Assembly (NCBI GenBank): GCA_016278725.1
Contig: JADQBG010000018.1
Location: 1 to 57,585 of the forward strand
Length of the DNA stretch: 57,585 nt
From: Actinomycetota bacterium
GTDB lineage: Bacteria > Actinomycetota > Thermoleophilia > RBG-16-64-13
Reading direction: 5' to 3'
Shown: positions 23,209 to 33,861 of the stretch, piece after piece
Layout: each line of letters begins with the position of its first letter
Position numbering within the stretch: the first letter of the stretch is position 1
The notes under the pieces: model-generated
Database searches by the model: none
Told to the model about the DNA's origin: nothing
The model's input: only the letters and a program-made list of their open reading frames with translations
Made by a program: the position numbers and the translations under genes

Positions 23209-24288
23209 ATGAGACGCATCAAGGCGTACGCGAAGTCATTGGGGAGGGGAGGGGGCCGGCTGCCCGCTCTTCTTCTGCTCTTGGGGGTCGTCGCCGTCCT
23301 GGCGCTGGCCGGTTACGGAGATTCGGCGGACAGGCTGTTTGGAGGCGGTTCCGACGAGAGCGCCGAGTCCCGCGAGATCAAAGAAGGCGACGCCAACTCC
23401 TCACCGTCGGGGAAGACTCCGGCAGTCGGTGCTTTCGAGGACGGAAGGACTTTCGGCGGCGCCGAGGGGGAGGCCGCGGAGGCAAACCTGGCGACGGCAT
23501 CGCCGGCGGCCGGCTCAGCGGCCGACCAAGCCGCCGCGACCGCCGCGGCTGGCGCGACTGGGGTCGAGCCGCTCCCGGCCACTCTCGAGCAGTCCTTCCT
23601 GGGCCGCAAGGTGATCAGCAACGCCGAGATGCAGGTAGAGGTTGCCGAGGGCGAATTCGCTGCCGTGTTTGCCCGCCTGGCCGAGCTTCCCCTTCGGTTC
23701 GGCGGCTATCTGGTCTCGAGCGAGACCAGCGCTTCCGAGGAGCAGGACGCGCCGCGCAGCGGCTCGGTCTCCCTGCGGGTTCCTGCCGAACGGCTCCCCG
23801 AGGTGCTCGAGGCGGCTGGCGGATTGGGCGAAGTCAAGGCGCGGAGCGTCAGCAGCCAGGACGTGACCGAGGAGTTCGTCGATCTGGAGGCACGGCTGAA
23901 GAACGCCCGCGCCCAGGAGCAGTCGCTGCGGGAACTGCTTGCCCGCGCCACCAAGGTGGAAGAGATCCTCCAGGTGAGAAACGTGCTCTCGTCCATCCAG
24001 ATGGAGATCGAACAGCTCGAAGGCCGGTTGCGTTATCTCGAGGAGCATTCGGATTTCGCCACGCTCACCGTCTACGCGTTCGAGCCCGGGGTCCAGGTCG
24101 CGCTCACCCGAGATTGGGGCTTCCTGCGGGCCCTGGAGGAGGCGGGACTTGCCTTCGTCGATACCATCAACGGGATCATCGTGTTCGCCGGTGGCTTCCT
24201 GCCCATCGCGATCCTGGCGCTGGCCGCCTTCTGGGCCGTCGGCCGGGTCTGGTCCCGCCACTCCGCCGAGAGCCGCAAGGACGGTTGA
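23209..24288 (+). CDS. DUF4349 membrane protein with coiled coil
   Basis: A 359-residue protein: N-terminal anchor (about 18-35), Ala/Ser/Glu-rich linker to about 135, the DUF4349 extracytoplasmic domain (I-S-N-A-E-M-Q-V-E-V...F-G-G-Y-L-V-S-S-E-T...S-V-S-L-R-V-P-A-E-R-L), then a coiled coil (about 220-280, D-L-E-A-R-L-K-N-A-R-A-Q-E-Q-S-L), and a C-terminal membrane span (about 322-345). ATG 23209 follows AAGGAGG. The 224-bp stretch before it (22985-23208) is GC-rich with short hairpins; I see no gene in it. Function unknown; surface or envelope protein. Confidence 0.8.
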   Translation: MRRIKAYAKSLGRGGGRLPALLLLLGVVAVLALAGYGDSADRLFGGGSDESAESREIKEGDANSSPSGKTPAVGAFEDGRTFGGAEGEAAEANLATASPAAGSAADQAAATAAAGATGVEPLPATLEQSFLGRKVISNAEMQVEVAEGEFAAVFARLAELPLRFGGYLVSSETSASEEQDAPRSGSVSLRVPAERLPEVLEAAGGLGEVKARSVSSQDVTEEFVDLEARLKNARAQEQSLRELLARATKVEEILQVRNVLSSIQMEIEQLEGRLRYLEEHSDFATLTVYAFEPGVQVALTRDWGFLRALEEAGLAFVDTINGIIVFAGGFLPIAILALAAFWAVGRVWSRHSAESRKDG

Positions 24289-24380
24289 GCAGGCCGCTTT
24301 CTGTCCGCCGGGGCCGCTATCCTCTAATCAGGTTGTGGGAGAAGCGGCCCCTTATCGCGGCCGGGGAGCACCCTGATCGG

Positions 24381-24389
24381 TGCTATACT
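24381..24389 (+). promoter_or_regulatory. Extended -10 promoter of the rpsF operon
   Basis: TGC-TATACT is a strong extended -10 element about 105 bp before rpsF. The leader that follows (24396-24493) contains a GGGC-CGCTTTA-GCCC hairpin next to the ribosome-binding site; many rpsF leaders bind the S6:S18 pair for autoregulation, but I cannot confirm the motif here. Confidence 0.6.
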
Positions 24390-24493
24390 TCGATCTCCTT
24401 TGGCCCATGTGTGCCGAAGGAATCACATCTCGAATACCCACCCCTGCTCCGGTGAGATTCCGGGGCCGCTTTAGCCCGAAGGAGGTGAATTGC

Positions 24494-24829
24494 TTGAATA
24501 GCTACGAAATGATGCTCATCCTGCGCCATGACGCCACCGAAGAGGCGCGCGCAGCCGTTCTGGATCGCATCCGCGAAATCGTCACGTCGTCCGGCGGAGA
24601 ACTCACTAAGGAAGACGAGTGGGGCAAACGGCGTTTTGCCTACGAGATCGACCACATGAACGAAGGCTACTACCACGTGCTTCTGTTCGACTCGAACACC
24701 GAGACTCTGGACGAGGTGACCCGCGTGCTCGGAATCACCGACGAAGTGGTGCGTTACATGCCCATCCGTCTGGAGCACGAGGCGGTCGCGGCTCCCCTGG
24801 GAGGCGCGGAAGAAGGCGGAGAGGAGTAA
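24494..24829 (+). CDS. rpsF: 30S ribosomal protein S6
   Basis: Ribosomal protein S6, which pairs with S18 on the platform of the small subunit. The 111-residue sequence shows N-S-Y-E-M-M-L-I-L at the start, W-G-K-R-R-F-A-Y-E-I near 49-58 and G-Y-Y-H-V-L-L-F near 65-72. TTG 24494 is chosen because it gives the standard N-terminus and sits 6 bp after AAGGAGGTG. The acidic C-terminal tail is usual. First gene of rpsF-ssb-rpsR. Confidence 0.96.
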   Translation: MNSYEMMLILRHDATEEARAAVLDRIREIVTSSGGELTKEDEWGKRRFAYEIDHMNEGYYHVLLFDSNTETLDEVTRVLGITDEVVRYMPIRLEHEAVAAPLGGAEEGGEE

Positions 24830-24832
24830 ACG

Positions 24833-25288
24833 ATGGCACGAAGCTTCGCCAAGGCGCAGCTCGTAGGCAACCTGACCCGGGACCCGGAGTTGAAGCAACT
24901 GCCCAGCGGTAACTCGCTCTGTCAGTTGGGGGTCGCCGTCAACACCCGCCAGAAGGACGCCTCGGGGCAGTGGGTCGACAAACCCAACTACTTCGACGTC
25001 GTGGTCTGGGGCGCTCAGGGCGAAGCCTGCGCCCGCTATCTGACCAAAGGCCAGCAGGTGGCCGTCGATGGGCGCTTGAGTTACCGCTCCTGGGAGAGCC
25101 AGGACGGCAGCAAGCGGAGCAAGATCGAGATCGTGGCGGACGAGGTCGTGTTCATGGGCGGGGGCCAAGGCGGTCAGGGTGGCGGTTCCGACCGCGGCTC
25201 TCACGCTCCCTCGCAAAAGAGCGACGTCGCGCCCGCCGACGATTTTCAGGACATCGACTTCGGCGACGAGGACGATATCCCCTTTTAA
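24833..25288 (+). CDS. ssb: Single-stranded DNA-binding protein
   Basis: A 151-residue SSB with an OB fold (A-Q-L-V-G-N-L-T-R-D-P-E-L, N-Y-F-D-V-V-V-W-G, Y-L-T-K-G-Q-Q-V-A-V-D-G-R-L-S-Y-R-S-W), a Gly/Ser-rich linker and the acidic tip D-D-I-P-F that recruits replication and repair proteins. It is three bases after rpsF and 29 bp before rpsR, the standard order. Confidence 0.97.
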   Translation: MARSFAKAQLVGNLTRDPELKQLPSGNSLCQLGVAVNTRQKDASGQWVDKPNYFDVVVWGAQGEACARYLTKGQQVAVDGRLSYRSWESQDGSKRSKIEIVADEVVFMGGGQGGQGGGSDRGSHAPSQKSDVAPADDFQDIDFGDEDDIPF

Positions 25289-25317
25289 AGAGATCCAAGT
25301 AGGAGGAAATTAGCCAA

Positions 25318-25572
25318 GTGGCGTTCAAGCAGCAGCGTAAGCGCACTCGCCCGGGGGGCGGCTCCCGGCGGCGCAAATATTGCTTTTTCTGCAAAGAGAA
25401 AGTCGAGCACGTCGATTACAAAGACTTCACGACTCTCCGCCGGTTCATGTCGGAGCGAGGCAAGATCCGCTCGCGGCGTACCACCGGAGCCTGCCGTAAG
25501 CATCAGAATCAGGTTTCCAACGCGGTCAAGCGGGCCCGCGAGATGGCCCTGCTTCCCTACAGCAACCGTTAG
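25318..25572 (+). CDS. rpsR: 30S ribosomal protein S18 (cysteine-containing form)
   Basis: An 84-residue S18 with [17 protein letters not shown] and the basic [11 protein letters not shown] block. C-F-F-C with the later C-R-K-H makes a zinc-type (C+) S18. GTG 25318 follows AGGAGGAAA. The protein binds S6 in the 30S platform. Confidence 0.96.
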   Translation: MAFKQQRKRTRPGGGSRRRKYCFFCKEKVEHVDYKDFTTLRRFMSERGKIRSRRTTGACRKHQNQVSNAVKRAREMALLPYSNR

Positions 25573-25617
25573 AACGGAAGACGCGGGAACGGAGCAGACC
25601 GGAGTTCGGAGGCGTAA

Positions 25618-26631
25618 ATGAAGGAACTAGAGGCCTCCGGGGTCACCGAGGCGGGCAAGGCAATCGCCCTTGCCGTCGTCCTCACTGTGGCCACCGTTTA
25701 CGTGCCCCTGGTTTCCGCCGGGCTCATCTTTCTGCTTCCCCTGCCGATCGCCTACGTCACCAAGCGCCGCGGAGTGCAGACCGGGATCGCGGCCGCGATC
25801 GGCACCGGCATTCTCACCGGCCTGCTGACCGGTCCGCTGAACGGACTGCTGGCGGCCTTTTTGGCCGGCCTCGCGGGGGTCATGCTCGGCACCGCGCTGG
25901 CCCGGGGATGGCGTTCGTCCACCAGCCTGCTGTCCCTGACGGCTGTGGTGTCGGTGGGCCTCGCCGGGATCGGCGGAGCCACCTGGGTGCTGACCGGAAT
26001 GGATACGGAGCAGGTGCGCGAGATGGTCGACCGCTCTTTGGCCTCGGCCTCGGACCTCTACGTGGCGGCCGGCATGGACCAGGCTTCCGTGGACGCGGCG
26101 GCCGAGCAGGTGCGGGAGGTGGTCGAGCTTGTGCCCTATCTCCTCCCGAGCATTCTCGGAGTGATCGCACTGCTGTTCGCGGGCGCGGCCCTCGCCTTGG
26201 CGGGGCTGGTGTTCCCGCGGTTGGGCGAGGAAACGCGGGCGGGAGGTTCGTTCTCGGCCTTCAGGTTGCACTGGGGTGCCGCGTACGGCTTCATCATCGG
26301 GCTCGGTATGTTGGTGGGCTCGAGTTGGGCCGGCAGCGCGGCCGGCACGGTGGAGCTCATCGGACTCAACCTCTTTCTCTTCTTCCAGATGCTCTACTTC
26401 GTGCAGGGTCTGGCGGTGGTTCACTGGTACGTGCTGAATAGGAAGATGACCGGTTTCGGACGCGCCGCGGTCTACGGGGTGGCGGTTCTCGGGCAGTTCC
26501 TCCTGACGCTCACCAGTTGGGCAGGATTGCTGGACACATGGTTCGATTACAGAAAACGACTGGCCGCCAGGAAGCCCGCGAGCGAGATCTCGCGGCCGCC
26601 CGGAGGCCGTGACGACGAATGGAAGGAATGA
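25618..26631 (+). CDS. DUF2232 (YybS-like) membrane protein
   Basis: A 337-residue polytopic protein with about eight hydrophobic segments and a cytosolic C-terminus rich in Arg/Lys. The position between rpsR and rplI and the pattern match the DUF2232/YybS family of Firmicutes and Actinobacteria. YybS-like proteins are suggested to be S components or transport-related but have no proven role. In Bacillus, gdpP (yybT) follows; it is absent here. It ends three bases before rplI. Confidence 0.85.
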   Translation: MKELEASGVTEAGKAIALAVVLTVATVYVPLVSAGLIFLLPLPIAYVTKRRGVQTGIAAAIGTGILTGLLTGPLNGLLAAFLAGLAGVMLGTALARGWRSSTSLLSLTAVVSVGLAGIGGATWVLTGMDTEQVREMVDRSLASASDLYVAAGMDQASVDAAAEQVREVVELVPYLLPSILGVIALLFAGAALALAGLVFPRLGEETRAGGSFSAFRLHWGAAYGFIIGLGMLVGSSWAGSAAGTVELIGLNLFLFFQMLYFVQGLAVVHWYVLNRKMTGFGRAAVYGVAVLGQFLLTLTSWAGLLDTWFDYRKRLAARKPASEISRPPGGRDDEWKE

Positions 26632-26634
26632 CGA

Positions 26635-27099
26635 ATGGAAGTCGTTCTCTTGAAGGATGTAGACAAACTGGGCCAGAAGGGGGCGGTTGCCAACGTTTCC
26701 GAGGGCTACGCCCGCAACTATCTGCTTCCCCGCAAACTCGCGGAGGTCGCGACCCCGGCCAAGGTGGAGTCGCTGCGCCGGGCCATGGAAGAGAAGGAAG
26801 CCCGCGAAAAGCGCGAAGCCGAGCAGGCGGTCGAGGTGCAGGAGTTGCTCTCGCGCACCGTACTCACCATCGCCGCCCAGGCCGGTCAGGGTGAGCGCCT
26901 CTTCGGCTCGGTCACCAGCCAGGACATCGTTTCCGCGATATACGCGGCGCGCCGCCTGCGCATCGATAAGCGGAAGATCCAACTCGGGGAGCCTATTCGC
27001 ACCCTGGGTCCGCACATCATCAAGGTGGACGTGCACTCGAGCGTGGAGCCCGCCGACGTCAAGGTGATCGTGGTCCCCGAGGGCGGTTCGAGCTCCTAA
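26635..27099 (+). CDS. rplI: 50S ribosomal protein L9
   Basis: A 154-residue L9. The N-terminal domain has the signature M-E-V-V-L-L-K-D-V-D-K-L-G-Q-K-G and G-Y-A-R-N-Y-L-L-P-R-K-L-A; a long connecting helix (about 45-75) and the C-terminal domain (L-F-G-S-V-T-S-Q-D-I, and H-I-I-K-V-D-V-H) follow. It binds 23S rRNA at the base of L1. It is 14 bp before dnaB. Confidence 0.97.
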   Translation: MEVVLLKDVDKLGQKGAVANVSEGYARNYLLPRKLAEVATPAKVESLRRAMEEKEAREKREAEQAVEVQELLSRTVLTIAAQAGQGERLFGSVTSQDIVSAIYAARRLRIDKRKIQLGEPIRTLGPHIIKVDVHSSVEPADVKVIVVPEGGSSS

Positions 27100-27112
27100 G
27101 GGGGCTTCGGTT

Positions 27113-28513
27113 TTGGCGGAGAACGGACAGCGCGGCCCGTCCGGCGACGGCGGAAGGGAGGGCAGGACTCCCGGCCAGGATTACCTGCCCCCTCAGAACC
27201 TTGACGCGGAGGTATCGGTCCTTGGCGCCATGATGGTGGCCAACAACATGATTCCCGCGGTGACCGAGGTCCTGCAGCCGAAGCAGTTCTACCGGCGGAC
27301 CCACCGGCTGATCTACGAGTCGATCGAGGAGATCTATTCGCGGGGAGAGCCGGTCGACCCCATCACCGTCAGCGAGCAGCTGAGCAACAAGGGCGTCCTC
27401 AAAGAGGTCGGGGACAAGGCCTACATCCACAGCCTGACTTCGGCCGTGCCCGCGGCGGCCAACGCCCGCCACTACGCGGACATCATCCGCGAGAACTACA
27501 TGCTGCGCTCGCTGATCGAGGTGGGCAGCAAGATCGCCGACCTGGGCTACCGCCGCGAGGGCGAGCCCGTCGATCTCATCGACCGGGCCGAGCAACTGGT
27601 CTTCGATATCTCTCAGACCCGGGTTTCCGGCGAATTCGCGCCGATAAGTGAGGTGATCTCCGACAGCTTCTTCCAGTTGGAGAAGATCATGTCCGAGGGC
27701 CGGCGCACCGACGGCGTGGAGACGGGATTTCGCCAGGTAGACGACGTGATCACCGGTTTTCAGCCGGCCCAACTCGCGATCCTGGCCGCGCGGCCGTCGA
27801 TGGGCAAAACCGCGTTCGCGCTCAACGTCGCCCGCAACGTGGCCGTGGATCAGGGCAAGGGCGTCGCCCTATTCAGCCTCGAGATGTCCAAGATGGAATT
27901 GGTCCAGCGGATGATGTGCTCGGAGGCGCGCGTCGACAGCCAGAAACTGCGGCACGGTCAGCTGCAATCGCAGGAATGGACCAAGCTGACCACCGCCTGC
28001 ACCCCGCTGTTCACCGCGCCCATCTATATCGACGACACCGCATCGGTCAACCTGATGGAGATACGGGCCAAGGCCCGCCGGCTGAAGGCCAAGGAAAAGA
28101 ACCTGGGTCTCATAATCGTGGACTACCTGCAGTTGATGGTGGGTGATTCGGGCATCGAGAACCGGCAGCAGGAGATCTCCCGGATTTCGCGCGGACTGAA
28201 GATCCTGGCTCGTGACCTGAGCGTGCCCGTGCTGGCCCTGTCGCAGCTCTCCCGGCAGGTCGAACAGCGGGCGGGCAACCGGCCGGTGCTCTCCGACCTA
28301 AGGGAGTCCGGCGCGATCGAACAGGACGCGGACGTGGTCATGTTCATCTACCGCGACGAGGTCTACAACCGGGAGAGCCCCGACAAGGGAGTGGCGGAGA
28401 TCATCGTCGGCAAGCAGCGGAACGGCCCCATCGGCGACGCCAAGCTGGCCTTCATCCAGAACTACACCCGCTTTCAGGACCTTCCCGGGGACGCCCGCCC
28501 GGCCAACCGCTAG
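27113..28513 (+). CDS. dnaB: Replicative DNA helicase DnaB
   Basis: A 466-residue hexameric helicase. The N-terminal scaffold domain begins P-P-Q-N-L-D-A-E-V-S-V-L-G-A-M-M. The RecA-like domain has Walker A A-R-P-S-M-G-K-T, F-S-L-E-M-S, Walker B L-I-I-V-D-Y-L-Q-L-M and S-D-L-R-E-S-G-A-I-E-Q-D-A-D. No intein is seen. TTG 27113 is the chosen start; the first 25 residues are Gly/Arg-rich and variable. The order rplI-dnaB is typical of Gram-positives. Confidence 0.97.
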   Translation: MAENGQRGPSGDGGREGRTPGQDYLPPQNLDAEVSVLGAMMVANNMIPAVTEVLQPKQFYRRTHRLIYESIEEIYSRGEPVDPITVSEQLSNKGVLKEVGDKAYIHSLTSAVPAAANARHYADIIRENYMLRSLIEVGSKIADLGYRREGEPVDLIDRAEQLVFDISQTRVSGEFAPISEVISDSFFQLEKIMSEGRRTDGVETGFRQVDDVITGFQPAQLAILAARPSMGKTAFALNVARNVAVDQGKGVALFSLEMSKMELVQRMMCSEARVDSQKLRHGQLQSQEWTKLTTACTPLFTAPIYIDDTASVNLMEIRAKARRLKAKEKNLGLIIVDYLQLMVGDSGIENRQQEISRISRGLKILARDLSVPVLALSQLSRQVEQRAGNRPVLSDLRESGAIEQDADVVMFIYRDEVYNRESPDKGVAEIIVGKQRNGPIGDAKLAFIQNYTRFQDLPGDARPANR

Positions 28514-28518
28514 GGCTC

Positions 28519-30099
28519 ATGTCCATCCCGGAACCTCTCTTCGGCCGCGTACTCGGCCCCTATGCCTGGCGCCCGGTTGCCCTTCTTCGGCAGCTCGGCC
28601 TGATCGGCCTGGAGGGATCGGGCCTGCCCGAACGCCCGGGGGAACCCCCGGCCGACCCCTCCGGTCTGGCCGTGCTCCTGGACAGCGCCGGAGGCAGCCG
28701 GCGCCTGGCGCAGCAATCGATGTTGGCCTGGCGGCCGGAGGCCCATCTCTGGGCCAAAGACCGACGGATAAGCTGGGCCGAGCGGAAGCCGCCGGCCGAA
28801 GCAGGCGATGCCGCCGACACGGACTCCGGCGGCGAACCCGCCGCCCTCGCAGAGACCTGGCAACCGCGCCAATCCGAGGGGGACCCGTTCCTCGAGCTTC
28901 GCCGCCGGCTCCACGAGCGCCGACCGGAGGTGCGCTGGCTCGGGGGCCGGTCACCCCAGGCGGCGTGGGTGGGTGCCTACGGCATGGTTTCCTACGATGC
29001 CGGACGCTACATCGAAAGGCTTCCGGACACCACGCGGGATGATCTGCAGCTTCCTGATCTCGACATCATCTTTCCCACCCGCTGGCTGTGCGTGGATCAC
29101 GGGGCGGGCGGCGCCATCACCGCGGTGGCGGAGTCTCCCGAGGCGCTCGAAGAGATCGAAGAAGCCCTCTCCCGTGCCGCCCGTGCCCCGGAGCCAAACC
29201 TCGACCTGGAGGTGTCCGGCCACAGCCGGGAAGAGAGCCTGCGCACCGGTTCCAACATGGCGCGCGAGGAATTCGAGACCATCGTCAGCCGCGCGCGCGA
29301 GTACGTATGGGCGGGAGATGTGTTTCAAACGAACCTGTCTCAACGCCTGCAGATGCCGTACGAGCACTCGAGCGAACTGCTCTACCGTGTGCTCCGCGCC
29401 GTCAACCCCTCTCCCTTCGCCGGCTACTTGCGGCTCTCTGGGTACGAGCTCTTCTCCAGTTCCCCGGAGAGGCTGGTCCGGCTGCACGGCGCGGTGGCCG
29501 ACACCCGTCCCATCGCCGGGACCCGTCGCCGCGGCCGGGACTTCAACGAGGACGGATTGCTCGCCGACGACCTCAACCTCGATCCCAAGGAACGGGCCGA
29601 GCACATCATGCTGGTGGACCTCGAGCGCAACGATCTGGGCCGGGTGTGCGCCTACGGCTCGGTGCACGTCGACGAGTTGATGGTGAACGAGCGCTACAGC
29701 CACGTGATCCACATCGTGAGCAATGTTGCCGGCCGGCTGCTCGAGGGAAGGGACGCGGTCGATCTGCTGCGGGCCATGTTCCCCGGGGGAACCATCACCG
29801 GCTGCCCCAAAGTGCGCTGCATGGAGATCATCGACGAGCTGGAGAACGTGCGCCGGGGCGCCTACACTGGTTCCTTCGGCTGGTTCGGTTACGGCGGCGA
29901 CATGGACGTCAACATCATCATCCGCACCCTGGTGCGGTTGGAGGACACCGTCTACGGCCAAGCGGGGGCGGGCATCGTGGCCGACTCGGTTCCCGAGAAC
30001 GAGTACCTGGAGACCCTGAGCAAGGCCGAGGCGATGGTGCGGGCCGTAATCCAAGCAAGGGCCCATGCAGAACTGCTGGCAGAGCGGGGCTCGGCATGA
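28519..30099 (+). CDS. pabB: Aminodeoxychorismate/anthranilate synthase component I
   Basis: Chorismate-using enzyme of the TrpE/PabB family, 526 residues. The catalytic domain has V-F-Q-T-N-L-S-Q-R, F-S-S-S-P-E-R-L-V-R, P-I-A-G-T-R-R-R-G, D-L-E-R-N-D-L-G-R-V and F-P-G-G-T-I-T-G-C-P-K. E. coli PabB has Lys in P-I-K-G-T, whereas Ala as here is TrpE-like but also occurs in many PabB proteins. The neighbouring class IV aminotransferase (pabC-type) argues for p-aminobenzoate and folate synthesis. The N-terminal 120 residues contain a Pro/Ala-rich insert. Its stop overlaps the pabC start (ATGA). Confidence 0.85.
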   Translation: MSIPEPLFGRVLGPYAWRPVALLRQLGLIGLEGSGLPERPGEPPADPSGLAVLLDSAGGSRRLAQQSMLAWRPEAHLWAKDRRISWAERKPPAEAGDAADTDSGGEPAALAETWQPRQSEGDPFLELRRRLHERRPEVRWLGGRSPQAAWVGAYGMVSYDAGRYIERLPDTTRDDLQLPDLDIIFPTRWLCVDHGAGGAITAVAESPEALEEIEEALSRAARAPEPNLDLEVSGHSREESLRTGSNMAREEFETIVSRAREYVWAGDVFQTNLSQRLQMPYEHSSELLYRVLRAVNPSPFAGYLRLSGYELFSSSPERLVRLHGAVADTRPIAGTRRRGRDFNEDGLLADDLNLDPKERAEHIMLVDLERNDLGRVCAYGSVHVDELMVNERYSHVIHIVSNVAGRLLEGRDAVDLLRAMFPGGTITGCPKVRCMEIIDELENVRRGAYTGSFGWFGYGGDMDVNIIIRTLVRLEDTVYGQAGAGIVADSVPENEYLETLSKAEAMVRAVIQARAHAELLAERGSA

Positions 30100-30986
30100 G
30101 TCTGGTCCTGCTGGACGGAGAATTGGTGGCGGCGGAGGAGGCCAGACTCTCGGTCTTCGACCGCTCCGTCCTTTACGGGGAGAGCCTTTTCGAGACGCTG
30201 AAGGTGGTTGACCAGGCTCCCTGTCTCTGGGAACCGCACCTCGCGCGCCTCACCGCTTCCGCGGCGGCCCTCGGCCTGCCGTTCGAGCCCGGCGCGGTGG
30301 AGAAAGGCGTGCGCCTGCTGCTGGATGCGGAGGGGCCGGCTCACGGCGTTCTGCGTATGCAGTTGACCGGTGGCACTCAACCGGGAGGACGCGGCCTGGT
30401 TGCCCCCTCCTCCCGCCAACCCCACTTCGTCGCATCGGTCTCGGCGGCCGCGCCGCTCGACCCGGCTTTTTACAGCGAGGGAGTCGGGGTCATCGTTGCT
30501 CCCGATCTCGCCCGATCCCTTCCCCGACACAAGTCCGGGAGCTATCTGGCCGGCGTCGAGGGCAAGCGCCGAGCCGAGCGTGCCGGCGCATTCGAGTGCC
30601 TGCTCGCGCGCGGCGAAGAGTTGCTCGAGGGGGCTTTCAGCAATTTGCTGCTGGTCACCGAGGCGGGCCTGCGGCGGGTGCCCTCCGGTTCGGCGCTCGA
30701 GGGCGTGACCATGGTCACGGTGCTGGAGGAGGCGGTGGGTCTCGGTCACGCGGCGGAGGAGGCTCCCGTGAGCGTCCCGGATGCCCGCGTGGGGGGCCTT
30801 CTGCTCACCGGGAGCCTCGTCGGGGTCCTGCCCGTTAGTACTTTGGACGGGGCGCCGCTGCCCTCGACCACCCAGACGGCCCGAAGCCTGATGGACCGGC
30901 TGCGTCAGCGGGAAGAAGCGTCGGTGCGCGAGTGGCGCGAATCTTCCGGCGGAACCGCACCAATAACGCGAGAGAGGCAAGACTAA
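30096..30986 (+). CDS. pabC: Aminodeoxychorismate lyase / class IV aminotransferase
   Basis: A 296-residue PLP enzyme of fold type IV. Signs are F-D-R-S-V-L-Y-G-E-S-L-F-E-T-L (20-34), the PLP lysine in H-K-S-G-S-Y-L-A-G, E-G-A-F-S-N-L-L-L and the phosphate-binding G-V-T-M-V-T-V-L. It would convert 4-amino-4-deoxychorismate to p-aminobenzoate with the upstream PabB; a branched-chain or D-amino-acid aminotransferase is the alternative. Coupled to pabB by ATGA. The last 55 bp overlap the next gene, or that gene starts later. Confidence 0.85.
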   Translation: MSLVLLDGELVAAEEARLSVFDRSVLYGESLFETLKVVDQAPCLWEPHLARLTASAAALGLPFEPGAVEKGVRLLLDAEGPAHGVLRMQLTGGTQPGGRGLVAPSSRQPHFVASVSAAAPLDPAFYSEGVGVIVAPDLARSLPRHKSGSYLAGVEGKRRAERAGAFECLLARGEELLEGAFSNLLLVTEAGLRRVPSGSALEGVTMVTVLEEAVGLGHAAEEAPVSVPDARVGGLLLTGSLVGVLPVSTLDGAPLPSTTQTARSLMDRLRQREEASVREWRESSGGTAPITRERQD

Positions 30987-32476
30987 TCAAAGAAGCGAAA
31001 CCGAAAGCTCCCAAACACAAGGCCCACAGCTATGACGCCATCATCGTCGGAGCGGGTCCCGCGGGCATCTTTGCCGCCCTCGAGTTGGCGGAGCAGAACG
31101 CGGATGTCCTGCTGCTGGAGAAGGGCTGCGATATCCGGGCCCGCGGCTGCCCGGCCCGCAGGACGGGCCGGTGCGTGCACTGCGACCCCTGTGACATCAC
31201 CTGCGGTTGGGGCGGGGCCGGGGCCTTCTCCGACGGCAAACTGACCCTCAGCCCCGAGGTGGGGGGTTGGCTCGAGGACTACGTGGGGCGTGAGACCCTG
31301 GAAGGCCTGATTGCGGATGCAGACGCCGTCTATCGAAGGTACGGGGCGCCCGAGCGTCTCTTCGGTAACGATGCCGATGCCGTATCCAAGTGGCGCCTGC
31401 GCGCCTTGCGGCAGGGACTCAAGCTGGTGGCCTCGCCCATCCGGCACATGGGCACGGAGCGCTGCACCGAGGTGCTCACGCGGATGCGCGATGCGCTCGA
31501 AGGCCGCGTGCAGGTGCTGACCGACACCCTGGTGGACAGCCTGCTGGTCGCGGATGAAGGCAACGGCTCCGAGGGCCGGCGGGTTACCGGGGTGCGCACG
31601 GTCGACGGCGAGGAGTTCCGGGCGGCCGCGGTGGTGGTGGCTCCCGGGCGCGAAGGTGCCGGCTGGTTCCTGGCCGAGGCCCGGCGGCTCCAGATTCCGG
31701 TGGCCAACAACGCGGTGGACATCGGCGTCCGCGTGGAGGTTCCGGCGGTGGTGCTCGAAGAGGTAACCGCCCAGCTGTACGAGCCCAAGTTGCTCTACAC
31801 CTCGCGCACCTTCGAGGATCAGGTGCGCACTTTCTGCATGAACCCGCAGGGCGAGGTCAGCAAGGAGAACTACGGGGACGTGGTCACGGTCAACGGCCAC
31901 AGCTACTCCGACCCCTCCCGCCAGACGCTCTTCACCAACTTTGCCCTGCTGGTGTCGACCCGCTTCACCGAGCCCTTCGACGAACCCATCATCTACGGCA
32001 AGTCGATTGCCCGGCTGGCCAACGTGCTCGGCGAGGACATCATCGTGCAGCGCCTGGGAGATCTGCGGGACGGCCGCCGCAGCACCAAACAGCGCCTGGA
32101 TAGGGGAGTGGTCCGGCCCACGCTCAGGGACGCCACCCCCGGGGATCTCAGTTTCGTCATGCCCTACCGGCACCTGTCGGACATCGTCGAGATGCTGGAC
32201 GCGATGGACAAGCTGCTGCCGGGAGTTGCCGGGAGAGACACGCTGCTCTACGGGGTGGAGGTCAAGTTCTACTCCTCACGGCCGCTCCTCGACCGCGGTC
32301 TGCAGACACCGGTGAAAGGTTTGTACTCCATCGGGGACGGGGCCGGAGTAACCCGAGGCGTCATCCAGGCATCGGCCTCCGGCCTGATCGCGGCGCGCTC
32401 GATCTTGGCAAACGGAAACGGCCGGGCGCCTGAGGAGGAGCCCTCGCCGTTGCCGTATGCCGGTGGTGTAGACTAA
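30932..32476 (+). CDS. FAD-dependent dehydrogenase (COG2509-like)
   Basis: A 514-residue flavoprotein. The FAD-binding G-A-G-P-A-G-I-F-A-A-L-E-L starts near residue 41. A cysteine-rich stretch follows (C-P-A-R...C-V-H-C-D-P-C-D-I-T-C-G-W-G-G-A-G-A-F-S-D-G-K-L), which is characteristic of the family; the C-terminus has Y-S-I-G-D-G-A-G-V-T-R-G-V. Substrate unknown. GTG 30932 overlaps pabC by 55 bp; the basic N-terminal 30 residues are not conserved, so a start near 31031 is possible. It is 43 bp before purA. Confidence 0.82.
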   Translation: MARIFRRNRTNNAREARLIKEAKPKAPKHKAHSYDAIIVGAGPAGIFAALELAEQNADVLLLEKGCDIRARGCPARRTGRCVHCDPCDITCGWGGAGAFSDGKLTLSPEVGGWLEDYVGRETLEGLIADADAVYRRYGAPERLFGNDADAVSKWRLRALRQGLKLVASPIRHMGTERCTEVLTRMRDALEGRVQVLTDTLVDSLLVADEGNGSEGRRVTGVRTVDGEEFRAAAVVVAPGREGAGWFLAEARRLQIPVANNAVDIGVRVEVPAVVLEEVTAQLYEPKLLYTSRTFEDQVRTFCMNPQGEVSKENYGDVVTVNGHSYSDPSRQTLFTNFALLVSTRFTEPFDEPIIYGKSIARLANVLGEDIIVQRLGDLRDGRRSTKQRLDRGVVRPTLRDATPGDLSFVMPYRHLSDIVEMLDAMDKLLPGVAGRDTLLYGVEVKFYSSRPLLDRGLQTPVKGLYSIGDGAGVTRGVIQASASGLIAARSILANGNGRAPEEEPSPLPYAGGVD

Positions 32477-32507
32477 GGCGCCCCTGAAGCCCGAGTTCAG
32501 CGATTGA

Positions 32508-33797
<1,290 letters not shown>

Positions 33798-33861
33798 ACG
33801 GTCGCGGGCGGTCCCCGGCGGACGGGGCCCGGCGGCGGGAGACACTCCGGGAGGGATGACG